A stretch of DNA of 64,000 nucleotides from an uncultured Peptostreptococcaceae bacterium (GCA_905235115.1 CAJOKT010000004.1:1-64000); one strand, 5' to 3'. Positions 53,089 through 63,042 are shown, counted from the first letter of the stretch. The notes: generated by a model not told the origin, from the letters alone. A program made the numbers and translations.

Positions 53089-56000
53089 TCACATGTCCAC
53101 TGTGAGGCCCAGATTTGTCAGGTAAAGGTACGCCTCGGAGACCTCCAGACCGGTGGCCAGGGTTATGGCTTTTTTGTATATTTCCATCTGAACGCTGTAC
53201 CGTTCTCTGACGCCGGGGACGTTTCTCGGAGCGGTGGTCTTGTAGTCCACCAGGACCGCCCGGCCCTCTTCCTCGAAGAAGCAGTCGATCATTCCCTGGA
53301 CCGTGGCCTCCTGCCCGTCCACGTCGGTCTTGAGCACAAAAGACCTCTCCCGCCTTAGCGTCCCCTCTTCCTGGGCCCTGCCGATCCTTCTTCCCAGAGG
53401 CGATGCGGCGAACTCATAGAGTTTATCGCATTTTATCGCGTCACCCTCCTCCGGGGTCAGATAATCGCCTTCCACCATATCCATGACAAGCTTCCGCACT
53501 GCTTCGATGCCCTCTTCCGGTCCCAGGGGACCCACCCTGCTGAAGTCCAGTTTCTCCAGCACGCTGTGGGTGACCGTGCCTATGTGAGCGGCGCTCATCT
53601 TCGCCTCCTCCGCCACCCTGGGCACCGAAGCATCGAACCTGAAGGGCTCCTCTCTCCCCCTCTCGTTCAATTCACTTACCGAATATCTGGATCTGACCTT
53701 CTGCAAGTCCTCGTATGGGTACGAATACCCCATGATCCTCTCCGTCTCAGGGTCCGGCTTGACCGGCCTTGAATCCAGCACTGAAAGAGCCCTGTTTTTC
53801 TGCCTTTGGTTCCTGGTGTGACTCAGTATCAGCACATCATCATCCACCAGCTCGTAATACTTCGGGTCCGCGAAAATAATGTCCCCGGTCATCTTGAGGA
53901 ACGAAGTGTTGCTCCTGTTCCCTCTGGTCGTCTCCTCCAGAGTCTTTTTCGGATCCTTGGCTGTGGCAGTCATGAGAAGCACGTCCTCTGCCCTGGTCAT
54001 GGCCACGTACAGAAGTCTCTTTTCCTCTTCCACAGACTCTTCCTTCGCCTTTTTTTCGATGATCTGCTGAAGAGCAGTCTTCCGGTACATATTTTTTGAG
54101 CGGTCCACCAGGGACATGCCTATTCCCAGATCCTTGTCCACTGCAAACTTGCTTCCGGTGTCGCTCGTGTAGTTCAGCTGTTTCGCAAAACATGAAAGTA
54201 TCACCATGGGAAACTCCAGGCCCTTGGAATGGTGGATGGTCATGATCCTCACCGCGTCCTCGTTCTCGCTGATGACCTTTGACTCACCTGCCTCCAGCTC
54301 GTCTCTCTCCATATGCTCCATGTATCTCAGGAATCCATAGAGGCCCTGACCCACGCTGATCCTGAAGTTCAGAGCCCTGTCCAGGAGAAGTCTGAGATTT
54401 GCCTGCCTCCTGTAGCCCGAGGGCATGCTTCCCATTGCCATGTAAAAGCCGGTGTCCAGCATGAGCTTCCACAGGAACTCCTCCAGGGGAAGCATCCGGG
54501 CAGACTCTCTCCACTCTTCAAGGTTTTTGAGCGCCATGGCGCACTTCTCCCTTATAGCGGATACTCTGCCCTCACGGGCATAGTCTATAAAAGCCTGGCT
54601 GTAGGGGTCCTCGCCGAAACAGATCCTGATCTCAGCCATTTCGTCCACGGTGAAGCCGAAGATGTCGGACCTCATGACGCTGAGAAGTTCCACGTCCTGC
54701 TTGAAATTGTCTATTATCTTAAGAAGGGACATAAACACGGTTATCTCCACAGTATCGAAATATCCCTTGCTGTCATCCACGTAGCTTGCAATGCCTTTGC
54801 GGGTCAGAACATCATAGAACAGGTCTCCCGTGTTTTTTATGGACCTTAAGAGGATCACGATGTCCCTCTTCTCCAGGGGCCGCTCGCACTGCCTCTTGGT
54901 ATCGTAGATGGGCTTGCCCAGGTATCTTTTGATGAGTTCCGAGCAGAGAAGAGCCTCCTTCTCCACTCTTTTGTACTCCTTGAGAGCGTCATCCGCCTCC
55001 TCATCCCAGGTCTCCTTTGCCAGGTAGAGCTTCGGTGTATAGTTCAGCCTTCCGCTGACCCCTTCATCCCCCGTCCGGAGAGCAGCGTCGTCATCGTAGC
55101 CGGGCATGATATCCGAGAAGATCATGTTTACGAAATCGATTATGCTCTTCTTGGATCTGAAGTTGGCGTTCAGGTCTATCTTTTCCCTGAGAGCGGCATC
55201 GCCCTTAAGCCCCTGCTCCTCCTTGTAGTCCTCATACCTTCTCCTGAAGATCTCCGGTTCAGCAAGTCTGAAGCGGTAGATGCTCTGCTTCACGTCGCCT
55301 ACGGTGAACAGGTTGTCGCACTCGTGACTTACTATCTTTCCGATCATCTCCTCCTGGAGGGTGTTGGAATCCTGGTACTCATCCACGAAGATGTATTTGA
55401 ATTTATTGCGGTAAAAGGAAGCAGCCTCCTCGTGCTCCAGGATCCGGTAACAAAAAAGCTGCATGTCACCGAAGTCCATAGCACCCCGGTCTTTTTTGAG
55501 GCGGGCGAATCGGTCTCTGAAAGCCCCGGTGAGCTCCGCCAGATCCCTGACGTCATCTGCCGCATTTGTCATGTCATCGTAGATCGACTTCAGATCTCTC
55601 TGAAAGACGTCGGACACCTGCTTCAGGATCTTGCGGATGCTGCCCCTGAGGTCCTGGACGTACTTTTTCACGGCCTCCAGCTGAGCTGCATCATTCCCCG
55701 GGTTTGCCCCCGGTGAAAAGATATTCCTCGGAAGGTCTACCAGCTTGATACCGTGGATGACAGTCCCGGCCTTTTCCCAGTCCCTGCCCTCCAGAGCATC
55801 CATTAAAGAGCGCACGGTCTCCATGTCCTTCTCCGCCAGGTCAGAAGCAGCTTTGAGCCCCTTGGACACGACGTAGTCCTTCTCCTGACGGGCCAACCTC
55901 AGGGCCTCTTCAGCTTCTTTCTCCGTACTTTCCCACATGCCCCTCATGACCGGTCCCCTGAGGAACTCCTCATAGGTTCCCGAGACCTCCTCTATCCTGT

Positions 56001-56583
56001 CACGGAGCCACCTGTCCGGATCAGGAAGACTCTCCATCCTTTTGTCGAGGGAGAGCACCATCTTCTTAAGATCTTCGTCTGAGCGGTCCGTTGCGAACTT
56101 GTCCAGAAGAGCATAAAACCCCCGGTCACCGGACTCATATCTCTCCTCAAAGAGTTCCTCCATAGCCTTTTCTCTCAGCATGGCCTTGGTGGGTTCGTCC
56201 AGGATCTTCATGTTGGGCTCGCACCCTATGACGAAGAAGAACTTCCTGATGACTTCCAGGGAGAACGAGTGGAACGTGCTTATATTCGCCATGGGCAAAA
56301 GATCCAGCTGCCTCCTCAGGTACTCCCCCTTGGAAGCGTTGGCCGGGTCCTTCACTGCGTCGGTCAGAGCTTTTTCGATCCTTAGCTTCATCTCGCTGGC
56401 AGCAGCATCAGTGAAGGTGACCACCAGCATTCTGTCCACAGAGCATTCCCCGCTTAAGACAAGCTGCTTGATCCTTTCCACCATGACCGCAGTCTTGCCT
56501 GAGCCCGCGGCGGCGGATACCATGAGACATCTGCCCCTGGAAACTATAGCTCTATTCTGTTTTTCAGTCCATTTCTGTGTCAT
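53089..56583 (-). CDS. addA: ATP-dependent helicase/nuclease subunit A (AddA)
   Basis: UvrD-type helicase with a C-terminal nuclease, half of the AddAB double-strand-break enzyme. From ATG 56583 the chain has 1164 residues. Walker A is VSAAAGSGKTAVMVER; then VVTFTDAAASEMKLRI, the Walker B region FKYIFVDEYQDSN, GDVKQSIYRFR, MTIHHSKGLEFPMVIL and LLYVAMTRAED. The nuclease core GMIDCFFEEEGRAVLVDYKT is intact, with Asp, Glu-rich turn and DYK. The partner addB is normally just upstream, but here a 404-bp gap and a divergent gene stand there. Confidence 0.94.
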   Translation of the reverse strand: MTQKWTEKQNRAIVSRGRCLMVSAAAGSGKTAVMVERIKQLVLSGECSVDRMLVVTFTDAAASEMKLRIEKALTDAVKDPANASKGEYLRRQLDLLPMANISTFHSFSLEVIRKFFFVIGCEPNMKILDEPTKAMLREKAMEELFEERYESGDRGFYALLDKFATDRSDEDLKKMVLSLDKRMESLPDPDRWLRDRIEEVSGTYEEFLRGPVMRGMWESTEKEAEEALRLARQEKDYVVSKGLKAASDLAEKDMETVRSLMDALEGRDWEKAGTVIHGIKLVDLPRNIFSPGANPGNDAAQLEAVKKYVQDLRGSIRKILKQVSDVFQRDLKSIYDDMTNAADDVRDLAELTGAFRDRFARLKKDRGAMDFGDMQLFCYRILEHEEAASFYRNKFKYIFVDEYQDSNTLQEEMIGKIVSHECDNLFTVGDVKQSIYRFRLAEPEIFRRRYEDYKEEQGLKGDAALREKIDLNANFRSKKSIIDFVNMIFSDIMPGYDDDAALRTGDEGVSGRLNYTPKLYLAKETWDEEADDALKEYKRVEKEALLCSELIKRYLGKPIYDTKRQCERPLEKRDIVILLRSIKNTGDLFYDVLTRKGIASYVDDSKGYFDTVEITVFMSLLKIIDNFKQDVELLSVMRSDIFGFTVDEMAEIRICFGEDPYSQAFIDYAREGRVSAIREKCAMALKNLEEWRESARMLPLEEFLWKLMLDTGFYMAMGSMPSGYRRQANLRLLLDRALNFRISVGQGLYGFLRYMEHMERDELEAGESKVISENEDAVRIMTIHHSKGLEFPMVILSCFAKQLNYTSDTGSKFAVDKDLGIGMSLVDRSKNMYRKTALQQIIEKKAKEESVEEEKRLLYVAMTRAEDVLLMTATAKDPKKTLEETTRGNRSNTSFLKMTGDIIFADPKYYELVDDDVLILSHTRNQRQKNRALSVLDSRPVKPDPETERIMGYSYPYEDLQKVRSRYSVSELNERGREEPFRFDASVPRVAEEAKMSAAHIGTVTHSVLEKLDFSRVGPLGPEEGIEAVRKLVMDMVEGDYLTPEEGDAIKCDKLYEFAASPLGRRIGRAQEEGTLRRERSFVLKTDVDGQEATVQGMIDCFFEEEGRAVLVDYKTTAPRNVPGVRERYSVQMEIYKKAITLATGLEVSEAYLYLTNLGLTVDM

Positions 56584-56987
56584 TTCGTCACCCTGTACAT
56601 TGCATGGAAACCTGATCATCCATTTAAATGATACCACACGCGGGGTCCCTTTTCATTGGCTTTTTTATCCGGCACACAATAATATGCATTACAAGCGGCG
56701 GCGAACCCATGCGCCGAGGCTTGGATCGTTATTTGATTAACGCCTTTTGCCCTTATTGCTGTGCAAAAAACGAAATCCTGCCCTCGCCCGGCTCTATTCC
56801 CCCTTCAGGAGGGCAAAAAAGGCGATTAATGTCAGTTTTCTGCACGCGTAACTATCGGTTGGCGGGCCCGTACGTCAAACCATAATTGATATCTTTTGAA
56901 ACCTGATATTTTGTGGTATGATAGTAGCACTGCGGGTGTTTCAAAAAACGGACTCGCAGATACTTCACCCTTCAACAGGAGGAAAAC
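56584..56987. other. Divergent intergenic region between addA and gpmI
   Basis: No gene is supported in these 404 bases. A candidate addA -10 (TATCAT on the minus strand) lies near 56629-56634 without a clear -35. At 56764-56815 is a degenerate relative of the 51 kb repeat (CAAAAAACGAAATCCTGCCC ... CTTCAGGAGGGCAAAAAAGG). The gpmI promoter and leader occupy the right end, and CAAAAAACGG recurs at 56942-56951. Confidence 0.55.
56896..56922 (+). promoter_or_regulatory. Possible promoter of gpmI
   Basis: TTGAAA (56896-56901) and TATGAT (56917-56922) with a short 15-bp spacer; about 65 bases before the ATG. Confidence 0.5.
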
Positions 56988-58589
56988 ATGAAAACACCTA
57001 CCATGTTAATGATACTGGACGGGTTCGGTCTGAATCCGGACACCTACGGCAACGCCATCAAACTGGCTGACACCCCGAACCTTGACAGGATCTTCGGGAG
57101 CCGCCCCTTCACCAGCATAAACGCATCCGGAGAGTACGTGGGGCTTCCCGACGGCCAGATGGGAAACTCCGAGGTGGGCCATCTTAACATCGGCGCGGGC
57201 CGCATCGTTTACCAGGAGCTCACCAATATCACCAAGGCCACAAAGGACGGCAGATTCCAGGCCAATCCGGCACTGAACCACGCCATCGACCACGTCCTTG
57301 AGAATCAGGAGACCGACCCGGATCAGGCTCTTCATCTCTTCGGACTCATGTCCGACGGAGGAGTGCACAGCCACATAGATCACATCAAGGCGGCCATCAG
57401 ACTGGCAAAGGACAAGGGCATCAGGAATCTCTATGTCCACTGCTTCATGGACGGCCGCGATGTGCCGCCAACTTCCGGCAAAGGCTACATTCACGAGATC
57501 GAGGAATACATGGCGGAAGTCGGCCTAGGCAAGGTGGGCATGGTGTCCGGCAGATACTATTCCATGGACCGTGATAAGCGCTGGGACAGAGTGCAGCTGG
57601 CCTACGATTGTCTGACCGTTCCCGACATAGTAGCCTGGACCGCAGGTTCAGTTGCGGAGAACCTGATGCAGGCCTCCTACGATGTGGATGTCACAGATGA
57701 GTTCATACTGCCGGCTATGACCGTGAAGCACGGATGGGTCAAGGACGGTGATTCAATAATATTCTGCAATTTCAGACCTGACAGGGCCAGAGAACTGACC
57801 CGCGCCTTCGTGGATCCTGACTTTGAGAAGCCGGTTGAAGATGGCGGCATGGGAGGTTTCGAAAGAAAGAAGATAATCAAAGATCTGGTCTACGTATGCA
57901 TGACCCAGTATGATGCTGAGATGCCCAATGTAGAAGTGGCCTTCCCTCCCGAAGCCATCAAAAATACCCTTGGCGAATATATTTCAAGCTTGGGTCTCAG
58001 GCAGCTGAGGATAGCCGAGACGGAAAAGTACGCACACGTCACCTTCTTCTTCAATGGCGGTGTGGAGGAGCCCAATCCGGGAGAAGACAGGATCCTGGTG
58101 CCTTCCCCAAAGGTGGCTACATACGATCTCCAGCCTGAGATGAGCGCCCCGGAAGTCGCTGAGAAGGTCATCAAAGAGATCCTTTCCAAGCGTGATGACG
58201 GAAGCGCAAAATATGATCTCATCATACTGAACTTCGCCAACTCTGACATGGTTGGACACACGGGAGTCCTGGAGGCAGCAATCAAGGCAGTTGAGACTCT
58301 GGATAAACTGGTCAATGACATAGTGGAAGCCATCCTCAAAGCAGGCGGTCAGCTTCTCATCACAGCAGACCACGGAAACAGCGACAAGATGCTGGATGAG
58401 GAAGGCAAGCCCTTCACTGCTCATACCACCAATCCGGTGCCTCTCTGCTACGTGTCAGACGATGTGCACGAATTCAACGAATACGGTCTGTCCGGGGAAG
58501 GCAAGCTGGCGGATCTGGCACCGACCCTGCTCTATCTCATGGGGCTGGAGATTCCGCCCGAGATGACAGGGGAAGTGCTGATGGAATAA
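56988..58589 (+). CDS. gpmI: Cofactor-independent phosphoglycerate mutase
   Basis: Interconverts 3- and 2-phosphoglycerate using two metal ions. The 533 residues include MLMILDGFGLNPDTYGNAIK, LPDGQMGNSEVGHLNIGAGR with the phosphoserine nucleophile, the CFMDGRDVPPTSGKGY block, ICNFRPDRARELTRAF-type FCNFRPDRARELTRAF, FFFNGGVEEPNPGEDRILVP, FANSDMVGHTG and TADHGNSDKMLDEEG. The ATG follows AACAGGAGGAAAAC. It stands alone rather than in a gap-pgk-tpi cluster. The extra length over 510 lies in loops. Confidence 0.97.
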   Translation: MKTPTMLMILDGFGLNPDTYGNAIKLADTPNLDRIFGSRPFTSINASGEYVGLPDGQMGNSEVGHLNIGAGRIVYQELTNITKATKDGRFQANPALNHAIDHVLENQETDPDQALHLFGLMSDGGVHSHIDHIKAAIRLAKDKGIRNLYVHCFMDGRDVPPTSGKGYIHEIEEYMAEVGLGKVGMVSGRYYSMDRDKRWDRVQLAYDCLTVPDIVAWTAGSVAENLMQASYDVDVTDEFILPAMTVKHGWVKDGDSIIFCNFRPDRARELTRAFVDPDFEKPVEDGGMGGFERKKIIKDLVYVCMTQYDAEMPNVEVAFPPEAIKNTLGEYISSLGLRQLRIAETEKYAHVTFFFNGGVEEPNPGEDRILVPSPKVATYDLQPEMSAPEVAEKVIKEILSKRDDGSAKYDLIILNFANSDMVGHTGVLEAAIKAVETLDKLVNDIVEAILKAGGQLLITADHGNSDKMLDEEGKPFTAHTTNPVPLCYVSDDVHEFNEYGLSGEGKLADLAPTLLYLMGLEIPPEMTGEVLME

Positions 58590-58601
58590 GATATGGATAC
58601 G

Positions 58602-58631
58602 AAAACTGCCGGCTTAATGCCGGCAGTTTTA
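58602..58631 (+). terminator. Terminator after gpmI
   Basis: ACTGCCGGC/GCCGGCAGT stem with a five-base loop, followed by TTTACTATAC; also usable by the convergent minus-strand gene. Confidence 0.85.
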
Positions 58632-58649
58632 CTATACTTATTACTATAC

Positions 58650-60026
58650 TTAATGTTCGAGTATTTCCATCATGGTCTTATCCTTTATCAATGTAGGACC
58701 GCCGAACACCCATGCTGTAGGAGTTTCGGGATAAATGCCATCAATGTATGCACTCATCAACGGGGACTGCCCTCTTTCGTTCGATACAAGTATGACAGGG
58801 GCACAACCGGTCAGCCCATATGAACGTGCAAAGGCTCCTGCAACGATTCCGTCTGCAAAGTTGCTCCCGCTCACAAAGCACATATCCGGATTCGAATGAA
58901 CAGTCCAATTCGTTGCCACCAGTTCAGAAGTCTCATACCTGTCTGCTCCGCCTATTCTTTCGATCGGTGCAAAAGCCTTGAGCTCTTGTTCGACAGAAGA
59001 GCTCACTGCACCTGTTCCTCCTATTATCAGGATTTTGCCAAGAAAGCTCTTGTCTAAATACTGCTTTTGCCCTTCAGTCAACTTATCTCCGACTAACATC
59101 ATAGTTCCGCCACATGGACTGGCACTTAACGCATCGGCAAAATCTTTTCCCGAAACGACCACGAGAGTTTCAGGGAAAGTGACATAGTCAGCATTATGGT
59201 CCTTAACTTCCTTAAGAATCAACAGATTAGTCTCATAGCGGTCCTTTCCGCCCAATCTTTTGATCGTATATCCTCTTTGCTTAAGGGTATTTTCAAATCC
59301 CTGACTTATTACTCCTGTCCCTCCGACCAGGTATATCGTCCCTCCGCTTTTAACCCTTTTTTGGATAAAGTTTAAGGTACGGCCTTCAGTCGCATTGCTT
59401 GTAAGAATCAACGGTTTGTTATTACCGGTGATTTTTGTGCTCGAAAGCGCATCAGGAAAGTCCTGTCCGTTTGCTATGACGATTTCCTCAAGCGGTCTAT
59501 TGTATTTACTGAACACTCTGTTTGCCGCTGCAAAGGCTGTTTCATAGCGGTCATTTCCATAAATGCGTATTATCGAATAATTGTCGGAGGTATATGAGGA
59601 TGCGAGGCCAAAACGCCCATTAGGAGTGGCATACTGTACTCTTGGATCCTCCTCTACTTTGTCAATTGCATCAGGGACTGTCATCCCATCAGGAACAGAA
59701 AAGACAGCAAGCTTTCCTCCTCCCATTACAAAGTCATAAAAGCCAAGTATTTCTATAACGGTGAAGCCATTATCGCAAGCAATGTCGTAGATCATGTCTT
59801 GGCTCTCTAGATCATCAACAAAAGTTACGACCATTTCCCCCTCAACATAGTCCACTCCAGGCTCAAGGGTGCTCCAGTCAAAATCAGCAGGATTTTCAGA
59901 TCCGTTAATTCCTATTTCTGCACTCTGCATGGGCTCGCTCTCTGCGAAGATATTCACCGGCATTAGCGTCAACACCATGAGCAGTGCGAGCAAAAATATT
60001 CCTATTCTTCTCTTCATTTTCGTCAC
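58650..60026 (-). CDS. Secreted CW_2 cell-wall protein carrying a subtilase-type propeptide but no protease domain
   Basis: A 458-residue secreted protein. A signal peptide (RIGIFLLALLMVLTLMPVNI) is followed at about 49-143 by a domain nearly identical in pattern to the propeptide of the adjacent subtilase (DYVEGEMVVTFVDDLESQDM, GGKLAVFSVPDGMTVPDAID, ATPNGRFGL). Instead of a protease, three cell-wall-binding CW_2 repeats follow, marked by RIYGNDRYETA, RLGGKDRYETN and RIGGADRYETS and by GQDFPDAL, GKDFADAL and GSNFADGI. CW_2 repeats bind anionic wall polymers. Base composition is more AT-rich than the core genes. It may be an inhibitor, chaperone or simply a deletion derivative. Confidence 0.85.
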   Translation of the reverse strand: MTKMKRRIGIFLLALLMVLTLMPVNIFAESEPMQSAEIGINGSENPADFDWSTLEPGVDYVEGEMVVTFVDDLESQDMIYDIACDNGFTVIEILGFYDFVMGGGKLAVFSVPDGMTVPDAIDKVEEDPRVQYATPNGRFGLASSYTSDNYSIIRIYGNDRYETAFAAANRVFSKYNRPLEEIVIANGQDFPDALSSTKITGNNKPLILTSNATEGRTLNFIQKRVKSGGTIYLVGGTGVISQGFENTLKQRGYTIKRLGGKDRYETNLLILKEVKDHNADYVTFPETLVVVSGKDFADALSASPCGGTMMLVGDKLTEGQKQYLDKSFLGKILIIGGTGAVSSSVEQELKAFAPIERIGGADRYETSELVATNWTVHSNPDMCFVSGSNFADGIVAGAFARSYGLTGCAPVILVSNERGQSPLMSAYIDGIYPETPTAWVFGGPTLIKDKTMMEILEH

Positions 60027-60057
60027 CTCTCATTTTAATCTCAAGCAACCATAGCAT

Positions 60058-62361
60058 TTACTGACACAGACTTTCCAGATAATGTTCAAACAGTTCCGAA
60101 AGAGCACCGGGTCCGCCTATAACATATCCTATTTCTATATCGTCAACGTGAGGTATCACGTTGTTCTGAACAGTGTAATTGGTGTGATCGTTATCAGTAA
60201 TCAAATCCTGTGTCAGCAACATTACTGAATTCATTTTACCACAGAATGGGCCTCCTGCCAATGCATCAGCAAAACAGTTGTTTGCTCCGTTTACCATACC
60301 TACATTAGTATAGTCCAACACAACAGATGGCTGTACAGTGTAGGATGTAAGTTCCCCAGACTCCCAGTCAGCTATGATTGATGAAGTCTTGTATCTGTCG
60401 CTTCCGTAAAGCCTGATAACATTGCCGGAATCAAGCTCTGACACAAGCAAGTTCTCTGTCTGCGCAGATACTATCTCACTTGACCCTATTATTACCGCCT
60501 TATTGAAATTGCCTGCCTGTACGGCCGCCTGCATGTCCGCGTTCAGGTTTCCGTACTGGTCCGCCAGGAATATGGGAGACTTGGTGACATATGCATAGGG
60601 CGCTATAGATAAAACATCCGCAGCATTCATTCCCGTTGCAACTATCAGTGTATCTGACCAGTCATTTACGTTATTGTTATATACACTGTACGCAGTGCCA
60701 AAACGGTTATTCCCATATACTCTTGTCACATGTCCCTGACCTACGATGTTCTCTATAGATGCTTTAACAGTGTCATCTATAACTCCGGGCCCACCAATTA
60801 TTATAGCATTAGTTGCTCCGAGACGTTCTATCTCAAGGGCTGCCTGGGCAGACAAAGTACTGCCGCTCGTAAGGATCAGAGGAGAATCATACACTCCTGC
60901 AAGTGCTGTTCCGGTCAGCGCATCCGGGAAGGACGCACCTGTCGCAATAACGACAGTATCACAGCTATTATCTTCCCAACCTTTTTGAGAGATATTCTTC
61001 ATTGTAAAATAACGGTCTGTTCCCGCTATTCTTTCCCAATATCCCTCACAGGCCCTCAACACAGCGGCGTATGCATCAACTCTTCCCCATCCGAAATTAT
61101 TATCTCTTCCATCAGCACCAAGATCGACCGCAGTATCATAAAGTATATATTTCACTTGATCTATGGTAAGATCCGGATTGGCTGCATACATAAGGGCAAT
61201 AACACTGGAGATTATTGGAGCGGCCATGGACGTACCTGTCATGTTCATATAATCTCCGTATGCCAAAGAAATGGTTGAATATATATTTACCGCAGGTGCA
61301 CAAATATCACACCAATAGCCATAATTAGAATACTCGTATTTGGCATCATTTGAATCTGTTCCCATTACAGCGATGCAGGCGTCATAACAACCTGGATATG
61401 TCGGAGCATCACTATATTCATTTCCGGCGGCACATACAGTTACTATTCCATTTGCGGCTGCCTCATTTATTATAGATTCAATGCTGAAGTATTCAGTACG
61501 TACGCGGCCGCTAAAATTTATCACTTTTAGGGTATCGCAATCCACATCCCTTACAGCATACTTAAAGCCTTTCCACACATTTGTTAGGAAAGCAGAGCTT
61601 TCAGGCTCCTCATCATCCGTAACTCTAATGGGTATGATATTAGCATTATATGATGCACCAGTAATTCCCTCATTATTGTTTGCTATAGCTGCTATTATAC
61701 CCGCCACATGTGTACCATGTGTATCAAAACAAGCATCATCTGTACCCGTAGTAAAGTCCCATGCGTATTCTGTCAGTATATTATCTGCTAAATCTGGATG
61801 ATAGTGGTCTATACCCGTATCAATGACCGCAACAGTAACTTCATTATTACACTTTGATATGTCCCATGCCTCGTCTAGGCCAATACGATCTATATACCAT
61901 TGATTCACGTAATAGGGATCATTCGTCGCAGAACAAAATTTGAAAATACCATTTGGAGTACCATTCTGAACTCTCTCATCCTGTTCGATTTCCTGGATTG
62001 CTTCTGGTACGCTCATTCCGTCCGGTACAGAGAAATTTGCAAGTTTCCCTCCTTTCCAATCAAAAAAGCCTAAAACCTCCAACACTTCAAATCCATGTTC
62101 TGAAGCGATTTCATATATTAGTTCCTCGCTTTCCAAGTCATCTGCAAAAGTGACGACCATCTCTCCATGAACATAATCCTCACCCGGAACAAGCTTATCC
62201 CAATCAACTCCGGTTTTATACTTGCTGCATATTTCATCTGTCGCTTGTTCTAATGAACCATCATTTGTCTGCGCATAGGCACTGTCCTGTATACCTATAG
62301 TAAACACCATAGCAAGAGCCAACAGTATGCTAAGCATTCTTTTCTGTGTTTCTTTTTTCAT
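60058..62361 (-). CDS. Cell-wall-anchored subtilisin-like serine protease
   Basis: A 767-residue secreted S8 peptidase. Order: signal peptide (1-30), propeptide (about 52-140; DYVHGEMVVTFADDLESEEL), catalytic domain with Asp181 in VAVIDTGIDHYHPDLADN, His215 in DTHGTHVAGIIAA, oxyanion Asn314 in CAAGNEYSDAP and Ser378 in TGTSMAAPIISSVIALMYA, then three CW_2 repeats from about 443 (RIAGTDRYFTM, RVYGNNRFGTA, RLYGSDRYKTS). All catalytic residues are present. The ATG follows GGAAGGAAGAAAAA. It sits 31 bp upstream of the propeptide-sharing gene, so the two are probably cotranscribed. Confidence 0.94.
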   Translation of the reverse strand: MKKETQKRMLSILLALAMVFTIGIQDSAYAQTNDGSLEQATDEICSKYKTGVDWDKLVPGEDYVHGEMVVTFADDLESEELIYEIASEHGFEVLEVLGFFDWKGGKLANFSVPDGMSVPEAIQEIEQDERVQNGTPNGIFKFCSATNDPYYVNQWYIDRIGLDEAWDISKCNNEVTVAVIDTGIDHYHPDLADNILTEYAWDFTTGTDDACFDTHGTHVAGIIAAIANNNEGITGASYNANIIPIRVTDDEEPESSAFLTNVWKGFKYAVRDVDCDTLKVINFSGRVRTEYFSIESIINEAAANGIVTVCAAGNEYSDAPTYPGCYDACIAVMGTDSNDAKYEYSNYGYWCDICAPAVNIYSTISLAYGDYMNMTGTSMAAPIISSVIALMYAANPDLTIDQVKYILYDTAVDLGADGRDNNFGWGRVDAYAAVLRACEGYWERIAGTDRYFTMKNISQKGWEDNSCDTVVIATGASFPDALTGTALAGVYDSPLILTSGSTLSAQAALEIERLGATNAIIIGGPGVIDDTVKASIENIVGQGHVTRVYGNNRFGTAYSVYNNNVNDWSDTLIVATGMNAADVLSIAPYAYVTKSPIFLADQYGNLNADMQAAVQAGNFNKAVIIGSSEIVSAQTENLLVSELDSGNVIRLYGSDRYKTSSIIADWESGELTSYTVQPSVVLDYTNVGMVNGANNCFADALAGGPFCGKMNSVMLLTQDLITDNDHTNYTVQNNVIPHVDDIEIGYVIGGPGALSELFEHYLESLCQ

Positions 62362-62457
62362 TTTTTCTTCCTTCCTGATAAATGACTTGGAGCAATATCG
62401 GATACCTTTTAAACAAATACTGTTACAATACCTCCTTTCTTAGGTGATAATCCACTG

Positions 62458-62886
62458 CTAATAGGAAATCGTATTGGTCAGAACATTAACACTTTCTAAA
62501 AGCGTAGACCCATTATATAACTGTACCGTAACCTTACAGTGGTACGATCCGCTTGATGTCAGAGCCATCCTTGTTGTCGCCGTAAAAGATACACCTGACC
62601 TGTATGCTGTAGCTGTTCTGGTGCCAACCGTACCAACATTTTGCTTTATGTATTTTACAGTCACTACCATTTTGTTTGCAGCGGAGCCGTCTTTAGCTTC
62701 CGCATTGACTCTGCAAAGAGCGTCCCCATTTGATTTTGCCAACTGTGCCGTTACAATCTTAACCGTAACATACTCGGGATTTATCGGATCGTTCACAGGT
62801 TCTTCAACATTATCTGCAAATGTAAAACATGTGCTGACCAAAACCATAACGGCTACAAAAATAGTGAAAAACAGTATTTTTTTCAT
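62458..62886 (-). CDS. Small secreted protein of unknown function
   Basis: A 142-residue protein with a signal peptide (ILFFTIFVAVMVLVSTCFTF, cut near FAD-NV), a proline/glutamate linker and a beta-rich, threonine/serine/valine-rich domain (MVVTVKYIKQNVGTVGTRTA, SSGSYHCKVTVQLYNGSTLL). I do not recognise a family. Two cysteines lie in the mature part. The ATG follows AAGGAGGAAGAGATTT. It precedes the subtilase gene by 96 bp on the same strand and could be part of the same unit. Confidence 0.75.
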   Translation of the reverse strand: MKKILFFTIFVAVMVLVSTCFTFADNVEEPVNDPINPEYVTVKIVTAQLAKSNGDALCRVNAEAKDGSAANKMVVTVKYIKQNVGTVGTRTATAYRSGVSFTATTRMALTSSGSYHCKVTVQLYNGSTLLESVNVLTNTISY

Positions 62887-63042
62887 AAATCTCTTCCTCC
62901 TTGCCTTCTATGGGTATACTTACCCTTCTATATATAAAGACTTGAAAACTCTTAGTAGATTGGACAAAAAAACAAAAAAAGAACAATATTTTTTTAAATA
63001 AAAGAAAGTAATCGAGTAGGGGCTAACTTGTAGCCCCTCTCA

